Shown piece after piece: positions 16,262-25,155 of a stretch of DNA of 51,896 bases; the first letter of the stretch is position 1; each line of letters starts with the position of its first letter. The position numbers and the translations under genes are program-made. The notes below the pieces were generated by a model, which saw only the letters and a list, made by a program, of their open reading frames with translations, made no database searches and was not told the DNA's origin. The stretch covers positions 1-51,896 of the forward strand of contig JNKK01000018.1 of NCBI GenBank assembly GCA_000702845.1, read 5' to 3'. The stretch comes from Lachnospiraceae bacterium FE2018. GTDB lineage: Bacteria > Bacillota > Clostridia > Lachnospirales > Lachnospiraceae.

Positions 16262-17218
16262 ATGGAATATAAAAAGCGCGACAGTACATCCTATAATCCG
16301 CGAATCATTCAAACAACACTGGGCAATTATTCGGTGTCCGTAAATTATTCTGAAATTACGGATGAAAGCTGCCTGGAGTTTTCGCATGTGCATACAGATT
16401 TTGAAATATATTACTGTATGGAAGGCACGATGCATCTGATGGCGGGAGAAACATGTATCGAAATGAAAGAAAACATGTTCACAATACTCGCGCCCGGGGT
16501 TTATCACAACACGTTATATGAACCAAAAAATCCGAAGAAATACTTCATTTTTGTATTTGAACTTCCAGTGAAAAACGCACTTCGTACCAGAGGGGATCTT
16601 TCTGATCACATGGATGAATATGTAGAGCAGGTCATCCGGTATATCAATGAGAAAGAAAGTCTGACACTTTCCGACAAACTGATGAGCCGGAACATTATAG
16701 ACCGGCTTGCGTATGAAATGGAACAGGACCTGCCGGGTAAGGAGGAGATGATCCGCTCGTTTTACACGAGCTATCTGATTCATGTCTTCCGGAACCTGGA
16801 GATCACAACTACATTTGAAAAAGCCGGAGACGCTGGCGATCAGGGGAATGTAAATCTGGCGCTGGAACTGACGCAATACATGCATGAAAACTATTATAAG
16901 AACATTAGCGTAGGGGATGCTGCTGAGACATTCCATATTTCCGAGCGGCATGTCGGACGGATTTTTGATAAGTATTTCGGAAAATCCTTCAAGAATACAC
17001 TGAATATTTTTAGAATTAATTACGCAAAAAACTATCTGCTGGACACAGACTATTCCATCGAAAAAATTGCCGGCATGGTAGGGATTTCTTCCACGAGAAA
17101 GTTTCATCAGCTTTTCCGGGAAATGGAACATATGACGGCCTCTGAGTACAGGGCGAGCCATAAGGGCACAAGCAGTCATTATGGAGTGGAAAAGCCAGAT
17201 TCCGGCGAGGAAGAGTGA
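16262..17218 (+). CDS. AraC family transcriptional regulator with cupin sensor
   Basis: A 318-residue regulator. The N-terminal part (about 25-110) is a cupin-type ligand domain (FSHVHTDFEIYYCMEGTMHLM, then FTILAPGVYHN). The C-terminal 100 residues hold two helix-turn-helix units: ISVGDAAETFHISERHVGRIF, and a second with YSIEKIAGMVGISSTRKFHQLFREM. It most likely senses a sugar and controls the upstream transketolase-symporter-dehydrogenase operon, as AraC genes commonly sit beside their targets. This link is inferred from position only. It follows the PH-like gene after 70 bp with a GAGG site. Confidence 0.9.
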   Translation: MEYKKRDSTSYNPRIIQTTLGNYSVSVNYSEITDESCLEFSHVHTDFEIYYCMEGTMHLMAGETCIEMKENMFTILAPGVYHNTLYEPKNPKKYFIFVFELPVKNALRTRGDLSDHMDEYVEQVIRYINEKESLTLSDKLMSRNIIDRLAYEMEQDLPGKEEMIRSFYTSYLIHVFRNLEITTTFEKAGDAGDQGNVNLALELTQYMHENYYKNISVGDAAETFHISERHVGRIFDKYFGKSFKNTLNIFRINYAKNYLLDTDYSIEKIAGMVGISSTRKFHQLFREMEHMTASEYRASHKGTSSHYGVEKPDSGEEE

Positions 17219-17365
17219 GCCTTTCCGGAAACAGATACGCCAAGCAGAGGTTTTTCAATGAGTGCACAGGAAAGAAGAGCACGGGGGTCATTTCTTAAAG
17301 AATCATTAAAAGAATGAGAAGAATCTGGATTTTTGCCCGAAATTATTGAATTGAATAATTAAGGT

Positions 17366-17394
17366 GTGACACAATGCATGAATCATGGTAAAAT
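17366..17394 (+). promoter_or_regulatory. Promoter of the large surface protein gene
   Basis: GTGACA (17366-17371) and TAAAAT (17389-17394) are 17 bp apart, with TG before the -10. It lies about 70 bp ahead of the coding start. The 17219-17463 gap otherwise shows no gene. Confidence 0.6.
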
Positions 17395-17463
17395 ACAAAC
17401 ATCAATTCTTTAAGTAGTCACCCGATTGATACACAATTCAAATAATGTTAAAAGGGGGAAAAA

Positions 17464-19860
17464 ATGAGAAGATATCTGACAAAACAAATGCTTGCGCTTA
17501 CTGTTTCGGTTTCCCTTCTGGCCGGATCAGTGCTGCCTGTTTTTGCGGCGGATGCTGAGCTGGAGGCAGAGACTTCCGCGGCCGGATATGAATTGGAGCA
17601 GGCAGAAGATGAAACACCTGTTTCTGCGGATGAAGCAGAGAGTGTTATCGTTGAAAATGCAGAAACAGATTCTTATGCGGAGCCTGCAGAATTGCCTTCG
17701 GATGACGGGGCGGTGATTTCAGAGGAAGAAACTGAAAATGCCGAAGCAAGTTCCGTCAGCGGGGATGTTTCTTATGAGCAGGAAGAGGCAGATGTCGAAG
17801 TGATTACAGAGACAGAAGCAGTTCCGCAGCAGGACGATACAGAAGAGATCATAGATGATGTCATGGAAACGGTTACTGCAGATGCGGCAATGCTGGACGA
17901 AGAGGGCTCTGACGAAGGAACAATAGGGACGCTTTCCTGGAAAATCAGTGGAACAACACTTACCATCAGCGGAAGCGGAGCACTCGATTATTCAGCTGCA
18001 TCCGACACATTAAAGTCGAAATTAAGCACGATTACAGATATTGTAATCGAAAGCGGTGTGACAGGTATCGGGGATAATGCATTCGCTGATGCGGCTGCGC
18101 TCAAAACGGTGACAATTCCGGATTCTGTAACCAGTATTTCAGCTTCAGCATTCTCAGGACTCAGTGGTCTGACTGTGAGAGGCAGTTTTGGGAAAACAGC
18201 TGAATCGTTCGCAAAAACAAAAGGATTTGCGTTCGAGCCTTCCAGTACAACGAATATTTCCGGAGCAAAAGTGACTGTCAGTCCTGCATCTTATACTTAT
18301 GATGGGAAGGCGAAGACGCCGTCTGTCAGTGTTACATACAGTGTAACACCACTTCAGGCAGGCAAAGATTACACAGTTTCCTACAGCAAAAACGTCAATG
18401 CAGGTACTGCAACTGTAACGGTTACCGGATCTGGAAACTTCAGCGGGACAGCGTCTAAGACGTTTGCGATCGCTCCCCGTTCTCTTGCAGGGGCAAGTGT
18501 TGCGGGGGTTGCGTCCTCTCTTCCGTTTGCTCCGGGAGGTGTAAAACCGGTTCCGCAGGTGAAAATTGCCGGCGCAGCGCTGAAAGCAGGCACGGATTAT
18601 CAGGTGTCGTATTCCGGCAATACAAAAGTCGGAACTGCAACAATTACCATTACCGGTAAAGGAAACTATAACGGTAAGGTTCAGAAGAAGTTTTCAATTG
18701 TGAAAACATCACTGAAGAAGACAAAGATTGAAAAAATCCCGGCGAAGATTTATACAGGAAAGAAAATCAAACCGGATCCGGTCATCAAGCTGAACGGGGT
18801 CAGACTGAAAAAGGGACAGGATTATACCCTGAAATATAAAAAGAACAAGAACGTCGGAATGGCGACAGTTACCATCAAAGGCAAAGGCAACTATAAAGGG
18901 ACAGTTAAAAAGAAATTCAAGATCAAGAAAGCCACGATTGCAGATGCGGCCATCAAAGGCCTGAAAGATAAGGAATATACAGGTGATGCGATCACGCAGA
19001 AGCTGAAGGTGAAGATCGGAGGTAAGACACTGAAATCCGGAAAGGAGTACACAGTTTCTTACAGCAATAACGTCTCGGTTGGCACTGCGAGTGTCACGCT
19101 CAAAGGAAAAGGCAATTATAAGGGAACGCGTACACTGCAGTTCAAGATTACGCGGAGATCGATCGAAGGAGCAACCGTTTCCGGCCTTTCTGAACAGGGC
19201 TATACCGGAAAAGCAGTCAAGCCGGATATTACTGTAAAAGTTGCCGGAAGAACACTTAAAAAAGGCAGAGACTATAAACTGAAATTTGCGAATAATGTAA
19301 ATATCGGAACGGCAAGCGTTACAATCAGAGGAATCGGCAACTACAAAGATACTGTAACTGCTTCGTTCAGGATTGTCAGGCAGTCAGTTGCCAATGCTCA
19401 GATTTCAGTAAACGACTGCACTTATAACGGCATGGATCAGATGCCGGCCGTCCGGGTAAGTCTGAAGGGCAAGTCACTGAAGGCGGGGACCGATTATAAG
19501 GTACTTTATACGAACAATGTAAATATCGGAACCGCGCGTGTTACTGTAACCGGAATGGGAATCTATGAAGGACAGAAGTCAGCAAGCTTCAAGATTCTGC
19601 CGCCAAAGGCTAAGTTTAAAAACGTAATCAATTCCGGCAGCAATGTTCTGGTAACTTGGAATGTTGACAAGACAGGAAATTATATTTACCAGATTCAGGC
19701 CAGCAATAACCGCTCATTCAGTAATCCGGAGAGCAGGCAGGTTCTCGGAGTGGCACAATACACATTCCAGAACAGACAGACAAACAACAGCTATTTCCGG
19801 ATTCGAACAGTATACAATAAAAACGGAACGGATTATTATTCCGAATGGACCACATGGTAA
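17464..19860 (+). CDS. Large secreted surface protein: acidic linker, BspA-type LRR, six MBG-like repeats
   Basis: A 798-residue exported protein. A signal peptide (KQMLALTVSVSLLAGSVLPVFAA) ends near residue 29. Residues 30-155 are an unusually acidic Glu/Asp/Ala/Thr linker. Residues 155-260 hold a BspA-like leucine-rich unit (TDIVIESGVTGIGDNAF, TVTIPDSVTSISASAF). Six Ig-like repeats of about 75 residues follow, each with YTGK or a relative, LKAGxDYxVSY, NVGTATVTIKGKGNYKG and a closing strand. The last 75 residues resemble a fibronectin type III domain. The repeats become strongly basic (KKxKIKK), contrasting with the acidic N terminus. No sortase motif is present. A role in surface adhesion is likely but unproven. 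Confidence 0.85.
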   Translation: MRRYLTKQMLALTVSVSLLAGSVLPVFAADAELEAETSAAGYELEQAEDETPVSADEAESVIVENAETDSYAEPAELPSDDGAVISEEETENAEASSVSGDVSYEQEEADVEVITETEAVPQQDDTEEIIDDVMETVTADAAMLDEEGSDEGTIGTLSWKISGTTLTISGSGALDYSAASDTLKSKLSTITDIVIESGVTGIGDNAFADAAALKTVTIPDSVTSISASAFSGLSGLTVRGSFGKTAESFAKTKGFAFEPSSTTNISGAKVTVSPASYTYDGKAKTPSVSVTYSVTPLQAGKDYTVSYSKNVNAGTATVTVTGSGNFSGTASKTFAIAPRSLAGASVAGVASSLPFAPGGVKPVPQVKIAGAALKAGTDYQVSYSGNTKVGTATITITGKGNYNGKVQKKFSIVKTSLKKTKIEKIPAKIYTGKKIKPDPVIKLNGVRLKKGQDYTLKYKKNKNVGMATVTIKGKGNYKGTVKKKFKIKKATIADAAIKGLKDKEYTGDAITQKLKVKIGGKTLKSGKEYTVSYSNNVSVGTASVTLKGKGNYKGTRTLQFKITRRSIEGATVSGLSEQGYTGKAVKPDITVKVAGRTLKKGRDYKLKFANNVNIGTASVTIRGIGNYKDTVTASFRIVRQSVANAQISVNDCTYNGMDQMPAVRVSLKGKSLKAGTDYKVLYTNNVNIGTARVTVTGMGIYEGQKSASFKILPPKAKFKNVINSGSNVLVTWNVDKTGNYIYQIQASNNRSFSNPESRQVLGVAQYTFQNRQTNNSYFRIRTVYNKNGTDYYSEWTTW

Positions 19861-19869
19861 TAGAAAGAA

Positions 19870-19901
19870 AGAGAAGCTGCACTGAAACGTGCAGCTTCTC
19901 T
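19870..19901 (+). terminator. Rho-independent terminator of the surface protein gene
   Basis: A perfect 13-bp stem, AGAGAAGCTGCAC and GTGCAGCTTCTCT, has a 6-base loop and a short T-rich tail (TTATGTTGTT). Confidence 0.85.
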
Positions 19902-19951
19902 TATGTTGTTATGCGTTATTCAGGATTATGTGTTATTCAGAATACATCCCA

Positions 19952-20851
19952 TCAGAGGCTCTTTATTGCGTTGTAGAATTCGCCTACTTCCTCGTTGTCT
20001 ACATCATAGTGATATACAAGCTGATTTCTTCCGAGGTAGATGGTGCAGTCCATCAGCAGGGAATATTCTTTAGAATCTGAAATGTTTACAGCTGTAACCT
20101 TATTGAGCGGTACGATTGTATAAGTGTAACCGAAATCAGGCATTCCGGCGCGGTTCGGGAAGAATCCGTTCTCCAGCACGACCAGTTCTTTATCGGTGAA
20201 GAGATGGAGTGCTTCAGGGTTCATTTCCTTCCAGATCATACGCTCGATCATTGCTGCGGTTCCTTCTTTGCGGTATACATCAATACCCTTCTGAACAGCG
20301 GCAAGCGAGATATTCGGCTTTTCTATCTTCAGATCATGCAGCATGTTCTGCAGAAGCATGGTTTCAGGCTCTGCGTCTGTTACAGGAAGAGAAGAAACAT
20401 TCATCGGGTTACTCTTCTCCAGAGACGCCAGAATCAGGTTCGCGAATTTCCAGACCAGATCCATGGAGACGGAGTTAAAGGAGAAGGACGTTGCGCCGTC
20501 TACCGAATAAATTGTGCAGGCAGCACGCAGCAGATTCTTATAGATACGGATTCCCATAAAATCAGCCGCATTGACAAAGCTTTCTCCAACTGTATCATCT
20601 TCACGTCTTTCCAGAATGCGGAGCTGATCTTTATACAAAGCAATTACGTAATCATAAAGGTGCATTTCCGGATTTGCATTTCTGCGGTCAATATCTCTCG
20701 GAACTTTAATTTTGATAATTGCCTGATCATCATCTTTAAAGTATGGAGCAAAAAGTCTGGGGAGCGGGTAAGCATCATTAATTTCATAAACCCATGGACC
20801 GAATGTATTAAACTCCAGCTCGGCTTCGGTCAGATCAACGTTAATTGCCAT
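19952..20851 (-). CDS. Hypothetical cytosolic protein with possible PH-like C-terminal part
   Basis: I do not recognise this 299-residue protein. It has no signal peptide or membrane segment. The N-terminal part is acidic and aromatic (FNTFGPWVYEINDAYPLPRLFAPYFKDDDQAIIKIKVPRD in two adjoining pieces), followed by a helical centre. The last 90 residues (KELVVLENGFF, TIVPLNKVTAVNISDS, YLGRNQLVYHYDV) look like the seven-strand pattern of a PH domain. An AAGGAG site precedes the ATG. It converges with the surface protein gene and shares its terminator region. Confidence 0.65.
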   Translation of the reverse strand: MAINVDLTEAELEFNTFGPWVYEINDAYPLPRLFAPYFKDDDQAIIKIKVPRDIDRRNANPEMHLYDYVIALYKDQLRILERREDDTVGESFVNAADFMGIRIYKNLLRAACTIYSVDGATSFSFNSVSMDLVWKFANLILASLEKSNPMNVSSLPVTDAEPETMLLQNMLHDLKIEKPNISLAAVQKGIDVYRKEGTAAMIERMIWKEMNPEALHLFTDKELVVLENGFFPNRAGMPDFGYTYTIVPLNKVTAVNISDSKEYSLLMDCTIYLGRNQLVYHYDVDNEEVGEFYNAIKSL

Positions 20852-21050
20852 GTTATAAGTCTCCTTTCGTCAATAATGAACTACGATTCTTTTTTAATAA
20901 GCGAAAGCTGTTATTCATAATTATATATGGAATGTACATTTTTTTCAAATATATTGTGCATTTTTTCGATATTGCATCTGTTTTTTCTGGCGATTACACT
21001 GAAAGAACCATAAGCGCAGTCTGTTTTCTGAAAAAGATGGGATATAAAAA

Positions 21051-21761
21051 ATGATAAAAACAGTCTTATTTGATGTAGATGATACCCTGTATGATTGTCA
21101 GCAGCCGTTTAACAGGGCGGTACACGATGTCTTCTGCGGTAAATATGATCAGGAGATTGACCGGATTTACAGAAGGAGCCGGTACTGGACTGACTTAAAA
21201 TTTACAGAGTACTGTGCCGGTAAAATCAGTACGGAAGATTATTATTGTCTCCGGAATCAGAATGCATTTGCTGATTTCGGAATCAGTATTACACGGGAAG
21301 AAGCGCTCGCCGTCATGAATCATTATAAGGAATATCAGAAGAAGATCACGATGTCCGCGACGATCAGGGAGATGCTGTGCAGACTCCGGGAGCGAAACAT
21401 CTTTACCGGCGTGATATCCAACGGTGTGGCAGAAGCACAGTGGAGGAAAATAGAAACCCTCGGGATCCCGGATTATATTCAGAGAGAGAATATTATTGTT
21501 TCCGGTGATGTCGGTGTCTCAAAGCCGGATCCTGCTATTTATGGCATAGCCTGTCGGCGGTTTGGCGTTGCCCCCGGAACTGTCTGGTATGCAGGTGATA
21601 ACTATACAAATGACGTTGTTGCTGCCGCCCGGGCCGGATTACATACGATCTGGTTCAACCGGAAGCATTTTGATCTGCCGGAGAATGAGATCAGACCGGA
21701 CTGTATTGTTTACAGCGAGGAGGAATTGTGTTCTCTGCTGCTGAGAGAGACAGGTATTTAA
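21051..21761 (+). CDS. HAD-superfamily hydrolase (subfamily IA, YjjG/nucleotidase-like)
   Basis: A 236-residue phosphatase-like enzyme. Motif I FDVDDTLYD at residues 6-14 supplies the nucleophilic Asp and the acid/base Asp. Motif II is TGVISNG (Ser), motif III the Lys in VSKPDPAIY, and motif IV VWYAGDNYTNDVVAAARAG with the metal-binding Asp pair. A four-helix cap lies at about residues 15-85. Pyrimidine nucleotidases such as YjjG share this layout, but the substrate cannot be assigned. The ribosome site is weak (GATGGGA). The next gene starts 42 bp later on the same strand. Confidence 0.88.
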   Translation: MIKTVLFDVDDTLYDCQQPFNRAVHDVFCGKYDQEIDRIYRRSRYWTDLKFTEYCAGKISTEDYYCLRNQNAFADFGISITREEALAVMNHYKEYQKKITMSATIREMLCRLRERNIFTGVISNGVAEAQWRKIETLGIPDYIQRENIIVSGDVGVSKPDPAIYGIACRRFGVAPGTVWYAGDNYTNDVVAAARAGLHTIWFNRKHFDLPENEIRPDCIVYSEEELCSLLLRETGI

Positions 21762-21803
21762 ATTTGATGCAGAAGCCGCAGAATCTGATAAGGAGAATGA
21801 TTT

Positions 21804-22724
21804 ATGGTTGAAGTGTTAAAAACAATTCTTCCGGTTGCGCTCATGCTGGCGATCGGTATCGTCTGCCGCAGACGCGGCATAATATCCCGAGAAGGCGTAC
21901 AGGCGCTGAAGAATGTTGCTGTGAACATTACGCTTCCGGCTGTTTTGCTGAACGCGTTTGCCACAACGCAGTACAGTTTCCTTGATGTGGTAATTCCGCT
22001 GATTGTCTTTACCGTATGCATAGCGGCATGGGCGTTGGGCAAAGTGTCGGGCAGGATTCTGCATATGTCGTCGCGGTTTGTTCCTTTCCTGACGACAGGA
22101 TTCGAGGCCGGTATGCTGGGGTATGCGCTGTTTTCCATGCTGTACGGTTCAGAGCGCATCGCGGAATTTGCCCGGATTGATCTGGGACAGGTGCTGTTTG
22201 TATTTACGCTTTATAAGATACTGCTTGCCATGGACAGTAATCGGAAGACTGATACCGGGACTCTTATGAAGGAGATGGTCTTTTCACCGAGCATTATCGC
22301 GATAGTATCAGGTGTTGTGATTGGAGCAACGGGATTGTATCAGGCGTTGATACCATCCGGTATCAGTAGTGTTTTTGATGCCTGCACAGGATTTTTTTCG
22401 GCGCCTACCAGTGCGATCATACTGCTGGCAATCGGGTATGATCTGGTTCTGAATGATATTCCGTGGCGGGAAACAGCCAAAGTTGTAGTACTGCGCTTTG
22501 TAATAATGCTGCTGCTCGGTTCGGGCCTGATCATGCTGTTCGGCAGGCTGTGGCCGCAGCTGCACTTTACAGATGCAATTATCATGTTGTTCATTCTTCC
22601 GCCGCCGTTTGTGCTTCCGGTATTTGCAGATGACACGGATCAGCGCACCTATGTATCATCAGTACTGACGGTTTCCACACTGGCTGCAATCATCGGATTT
22701 GCGATTCTGGCGGTATTGCGTTAG
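21804..22724 (+). CDS. AEC family transporter (auxin efflux carrier type)
   Basis: A 306-residue inner-membrane protein with ten hydrophobic segments in two five-helix halves. The N-terminal half has IVCRRRGIISREGVQALKNVAVNITLPAVLLNAF with the helix-breaking N-x-x-L-P-A pattern, and the second half has the paired LFILPPPFVLPVFADD. Family members move malate, malonate or amino-acid-derived compounds; the cargo here is unknown. AAGGAG precedes the ATG. The sirtuin gene begins 20 bp after its stop, so HAD, AEC and sirtuin genes probably form an operon. Confidence 0.88.
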   Translation: MVEVLKTILPVALMLAIGIVCRRRGIISREGVQALKNVAVNITLPAVLLNAFATTQYSFLDVVIPLIVFTVCIAAWALGKVSGRILHMSSRFVPFLTTGFEAGMLGYALFSMLYGSERIAEFARIDLGQVLFVFTLYKILLAMDSNRKTDTGTLMKEMVFSPSIIAIVSGVVIGATGLYQALIPSGISSVFDACTGFFSAPTSAIILLAIGYDLVLNDIPWRETAKVVVLRFVIMLLLGSGLIMLFGRLWPQLHFTDAIIMLFILPPPFVLPVFADDTDQRTYVSSVLTVSTLAAIIGFAILAVLR

Positions 22725-22744
22725 AAATACTGGAGGGATCATCA

Positions 22745-23533
22745 TTGAAAGAGTTTCGAACAGAGCGCGAAAAACATAACTTCTTCAACCGGCTTTCAGA
22801 GGAACAGAAGATGCAGGCGTTTCGGGATATTCTGGACGAGACGGAACATGCCGTATTTCTCGGCGGAGCCGGCGTCTCAACAGAAAGCGGTATTCCCGAT
22901 TTCCGCAGCAAAAACGGACTTTACCGGAAGACGGGAAAAAAGTATAGAAAATATAATCCGGAATATCTTCTGAGCAGTGACTGTCTGCGCCGTGATACGA
23001 AACTGTTTTTTGAATACTACAGAGAAAACCTGGATGCGAGAGCGGTGGAACCGAATGCTGCCCACTACGCGCTGGCAAGTCTGGAAAAAGAGGGACGGCT
23101 CGAAGGAATTATCACACAGAATATCGACGGCCTGCATCAGAAAGCCGGCAGCAGGAATGTGCAGGAAATTCACGGAACGACACTGCGGAATTACTGTGTG
23201 TTCTGCCGGAAAGAATATGATGCGGATTTTATTTTTGACAGTCCGGATCCGGTGCCGCGCTGTACAGAATGCGGGGAGATGGTCCGGCCGGACGTAACGC
23301 TGTATGGTGAAGTGCTTCCATCTCCGGCATATGATAATGCACTGGATCTGGTAAACCGGGCGGATTGCCTGATTATTGGCGGAACTTCCCTGGAGGTGGG
23401 ATCAGCCGCACAGCTCGCCCACAAGTTTCACGGTAAATATCTGATTATCATTAATAAAGGCAGGACACGGCTGACCGGAAAAGCAGATCTGGTTTTCCGG
23501 GACAGCATCGGGAAAGTGCTGGGAGCACTGTAG
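22745..23533 (+). CDS. cobB: NAD-dependent protein deacylase (sirtuin)
   Basis: A 262-residue Sir2-family enzyme that removes acyl groups from lysine using NAD+. It has the NAD loop GGAGVSTESGIPDFRSKNGLY near residues 40-60, TQNIDGLHQKAG with the catalytic His in the following EIHGT, and a zinc module of two Cys pairs (CVFC and CTEC). The segment IGGTSLEVGSAAQLA closes the NAD site. The start is TTG at 22745, chosen for the GGAGGG site 7 bp upstream; no better ATG exists in frame. It is last in a probable operon with AEC and HAD genes. Confidence 0.94.
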   Translation: MKEFRTEREKHNFFNRLSEEQKMQAFRDILDETEHAVFLGGAGVSTESGIPDFRSKNGLYRKTGKKYRKYNPEYLLSSDCLRRDTKLFFEYYRENLDARAVEPNAAHYALASLEKEGRLEGIITQNIDGLHQKAGSRNVQEIHGTTLRNYCVFCRKEYDADFIFDSPDPVPRCTECGEMVRPDVTLYGEVLPSPAYDNALDLVNRADCLIIGGTSLEVGSAAQLAHKFHGKYLIIINKGRTRLTGKADLVFRDSIGKVLGAL

Positions 23534-23600
23534 GCTTCCGGTACAGCTTTTTCCGGCGGAGGGACCTGAAGGTTCTGATCCCTGTCCGAGAATACCGCTC

Positions 23601-23656
23601 CAAAGATCTCTGCTCAAAGATACCTGCCCAAAGATATCTGTTCAAAGAAATATCAT
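23601..23656 (+). repeat. Four 14-bp tandem repeats
   Basis: CAAAGA begins at 23601, 23615, 23629 and 23643, an exact 14-bp period. The consensus is close to CAAAGATATCTGCT, the last unit being the most altered. The run lies between the sirtuin stop and the shared terminator, with no gene over it. Confidence 0.75.
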
Positions 23657-23686
23657 AAAACCCCTGCCGCATCCGGCAGGGGTTTT
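23657..23686. terminator. Bidirectional terminator between sirtuin and Fe-alcohol dehydrogenase genes
   Basis: A perfect 13-bp stem AAAACCCCTGCCG and CGGCAGGGGTTTT around CATC, with A-run and T-run built into the arms. It can serve both convergent genes. Confidence 0.92.
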
Positions 23687-23772
23687 CAGCAGTATCATTT
23701 TAAAAGTTATGGCTTGGCTTTATCGTAATTCGTATGGTGATAAGAGTGATACTGCATTACTTTACAGATGTA

Positions 23773-24957
23773 TTACATAGCCATCTCGTAAATCTCAGCT
23801 GCGATTTCCTTTGTCAGCGGAATGAAGTTTCCGTGATTCGGAGCTTCGAAGAACATGTTCTCGACCATCTCCGGAATATCTTCCTTCTTGCCGCCGAGGC
23901 TGCTGATGCTGTTCGGCATTCCGATCTCATCGAAGAATGCGCGGAGCATCTTAATGCCTTCCATAGCAGTTGTCTCCGGGTTCTCCCAGTCGATCTGGCA
24001 GCCGAAGATACGGTTAGCAAATTTAACGAACTTCTCAGTTCCTTTTGCCTTCATTGCATACTGCATCCAGTACGGGAAGAGCAGTGCAAGGCCTGCGCCG
24101 TGAGATGCACCATACTTGATGCCGATCTCGTTATCCATGTGATGGGTGCCCCAGTCCTGTGCACGGCCGACGCCTGTGATGTTGTTCTGTGCGACCATAG
24201 CTGCCCACATGATGTTTGCGCGTGCTTCGTAATCGTTCGGGTTGAGCATAACGCGGCGTCCCTCTTTGAGCATGGTCAGCATAACAGCCTCAAGCATGCG
24301 GTCGGTCAGCTCGCAGTCCTTTGTATCGGAGAAGTAACGCTCCAGGCAGTGTGCGATGATATCAGAGATACCGGATGCTGTCTGGTATGGCGGAAGTGTC
24401 ATCATCAGTTCCGGATTCATGATTGCGAACAGCGGACGAAGAATGTCGCCGTCTGCACATCTCTTGTACTGGTTTCCGTCTTCTGCGTCAAGCGTAACGA
24501 CAGAGTCGGTAGATCCTTCAGAACCGGAAGCCGCGATTGTAACAATAACACCTACCGGAAGTGCTTCGGTAACCGGGCCTTTCTTGCCGCAGTAGAAATC
24601 CCAGAAATCACCGTCATAAACAGCGCCGAGTGCGATACCTTTACCGGAGTCCATAACAGAACCGCCGCCGATCGGAAGGATAAAGTCAACGCCTTCCTTC
24701 TTTGCAAGTTCGATTCCTTCGTAGATGAGGTCGCTGTGCGGAGATGCCTTAACGCCGCCGAGCTCACAGTATTCAATTCCTGCCTCTTCCAGAGAAGCTT
24801 TTACACGGTCAAGCAGACCAGAACGCTTAACAGAGCCGCCGCCGTAATGGATCAGGACCTTGTGTCCGCCATACTTCTTGACCAGTTCACCGGTCTTTGC
24901 CTCTGTGCCTTTACCAAATTCGAAATAAGTCGGTGAATAGAATGCGAAATTGTTCAT
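23773..24957 (-). CDS. Iron-containing alcohol dehydrogenase (butanol dehydrogenase type)
   Basis: A 394-residue class III, metal-dependent dehydrogenase, probably reducing an aldehyde with NAD(P)H during fermentation. It opens with FAFYSPTYFEFGKG, has the coenzyme segment LPIGGGSVMDSGKGIALGA, and the metal ligands Asp and His in SDIIAHCLERYF, His in GASHGAGLALLFPYWM, and a further His in DWGTHHMDNEIG. The start at 24957 is chosen because AGGAGG lies 6 bp upstream; an in-frame codon at 24990 lacks a site. It is transcribed divergently from the TPR gene across a region with a 12-bp inverted repeat. Confidence 0.94.
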   Translation of the reverse strand: MNNFAFYSPTYFEFGKGTEAKTGELVKKYGGHKVLIHYGGGSVKRSGLLDRVKASLEEAGIEYCELGGVKASPHSDLIYEGIELAKKEGVDFILPIGGGSVMDSGKGIALGAVYDGDFWDFYCGKKGPVTEALPVGVIVTIAASGSEGSTDSVVTLDAEDGNQYKRCADGDILRPLFAIMNPELMMTLPPYQTASGISDIIAHCLERYFSDTKDCELTDRMLEAVMLTMLKEGRRVMLNPNDYEARANIMWAAMVAQNNITGVGRAQDWGTHHMDNEIGIKYGASHGAGLALLFPYWMQYAMKAKGTEKFVKFANRIFGCQIDWENPETTAMEGIKMLRAFFDEIGMPNSISSLGGKKEDIPEMVENMFFEAPNHGNFIPLTKEIAAEIYEMAM

Positions 24958-25068
24958 AAATACCTCCTGAAAATGTTTAATCCAAACCAATAACTGTAAG
25001 TTATTTTTGCTGATAACTTCATTATACTGAGAGTCAGTAAAAAAGATGTGCAGAGTTTCCTTTTTTTT

Positions 25069-25154
25069 GTGCAGTATCTCGAGTGGATGCTGTAAAAATG
25101 CAAAAAATCTGCAAAGTCCGGATGAATCAGCACAATTAAGATGAGATACTGCAC
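25069..25154. promoter_or_regulatory. 12-bp perfect inverted repeat in a divergent promoter region
   Basis: GTGCAGTATCTC at 25069-25080 is matched exactly by GAGATACTGCAC at 25143-25154, with 62 bp between. The right arm ends two bases before the -35 of the TPR gene promoter. The left arm lies about 45 bp upstream of a TATAAT read on the minus strand (25020-25026) that probably serves the Fe-alcohol dehydrogenase. This looks like a pair of operator half-sites or a looping site. Confidence 0.5.
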
Positions 25155-25155
25155 A

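Noticed and set aside
23734-24936. 400-codon plus-strand frame
   Set aside because: It is the antisense shadow of the iron alcohol dehydrogenase; its Cys- and His-rich composition is typical of such shadows.
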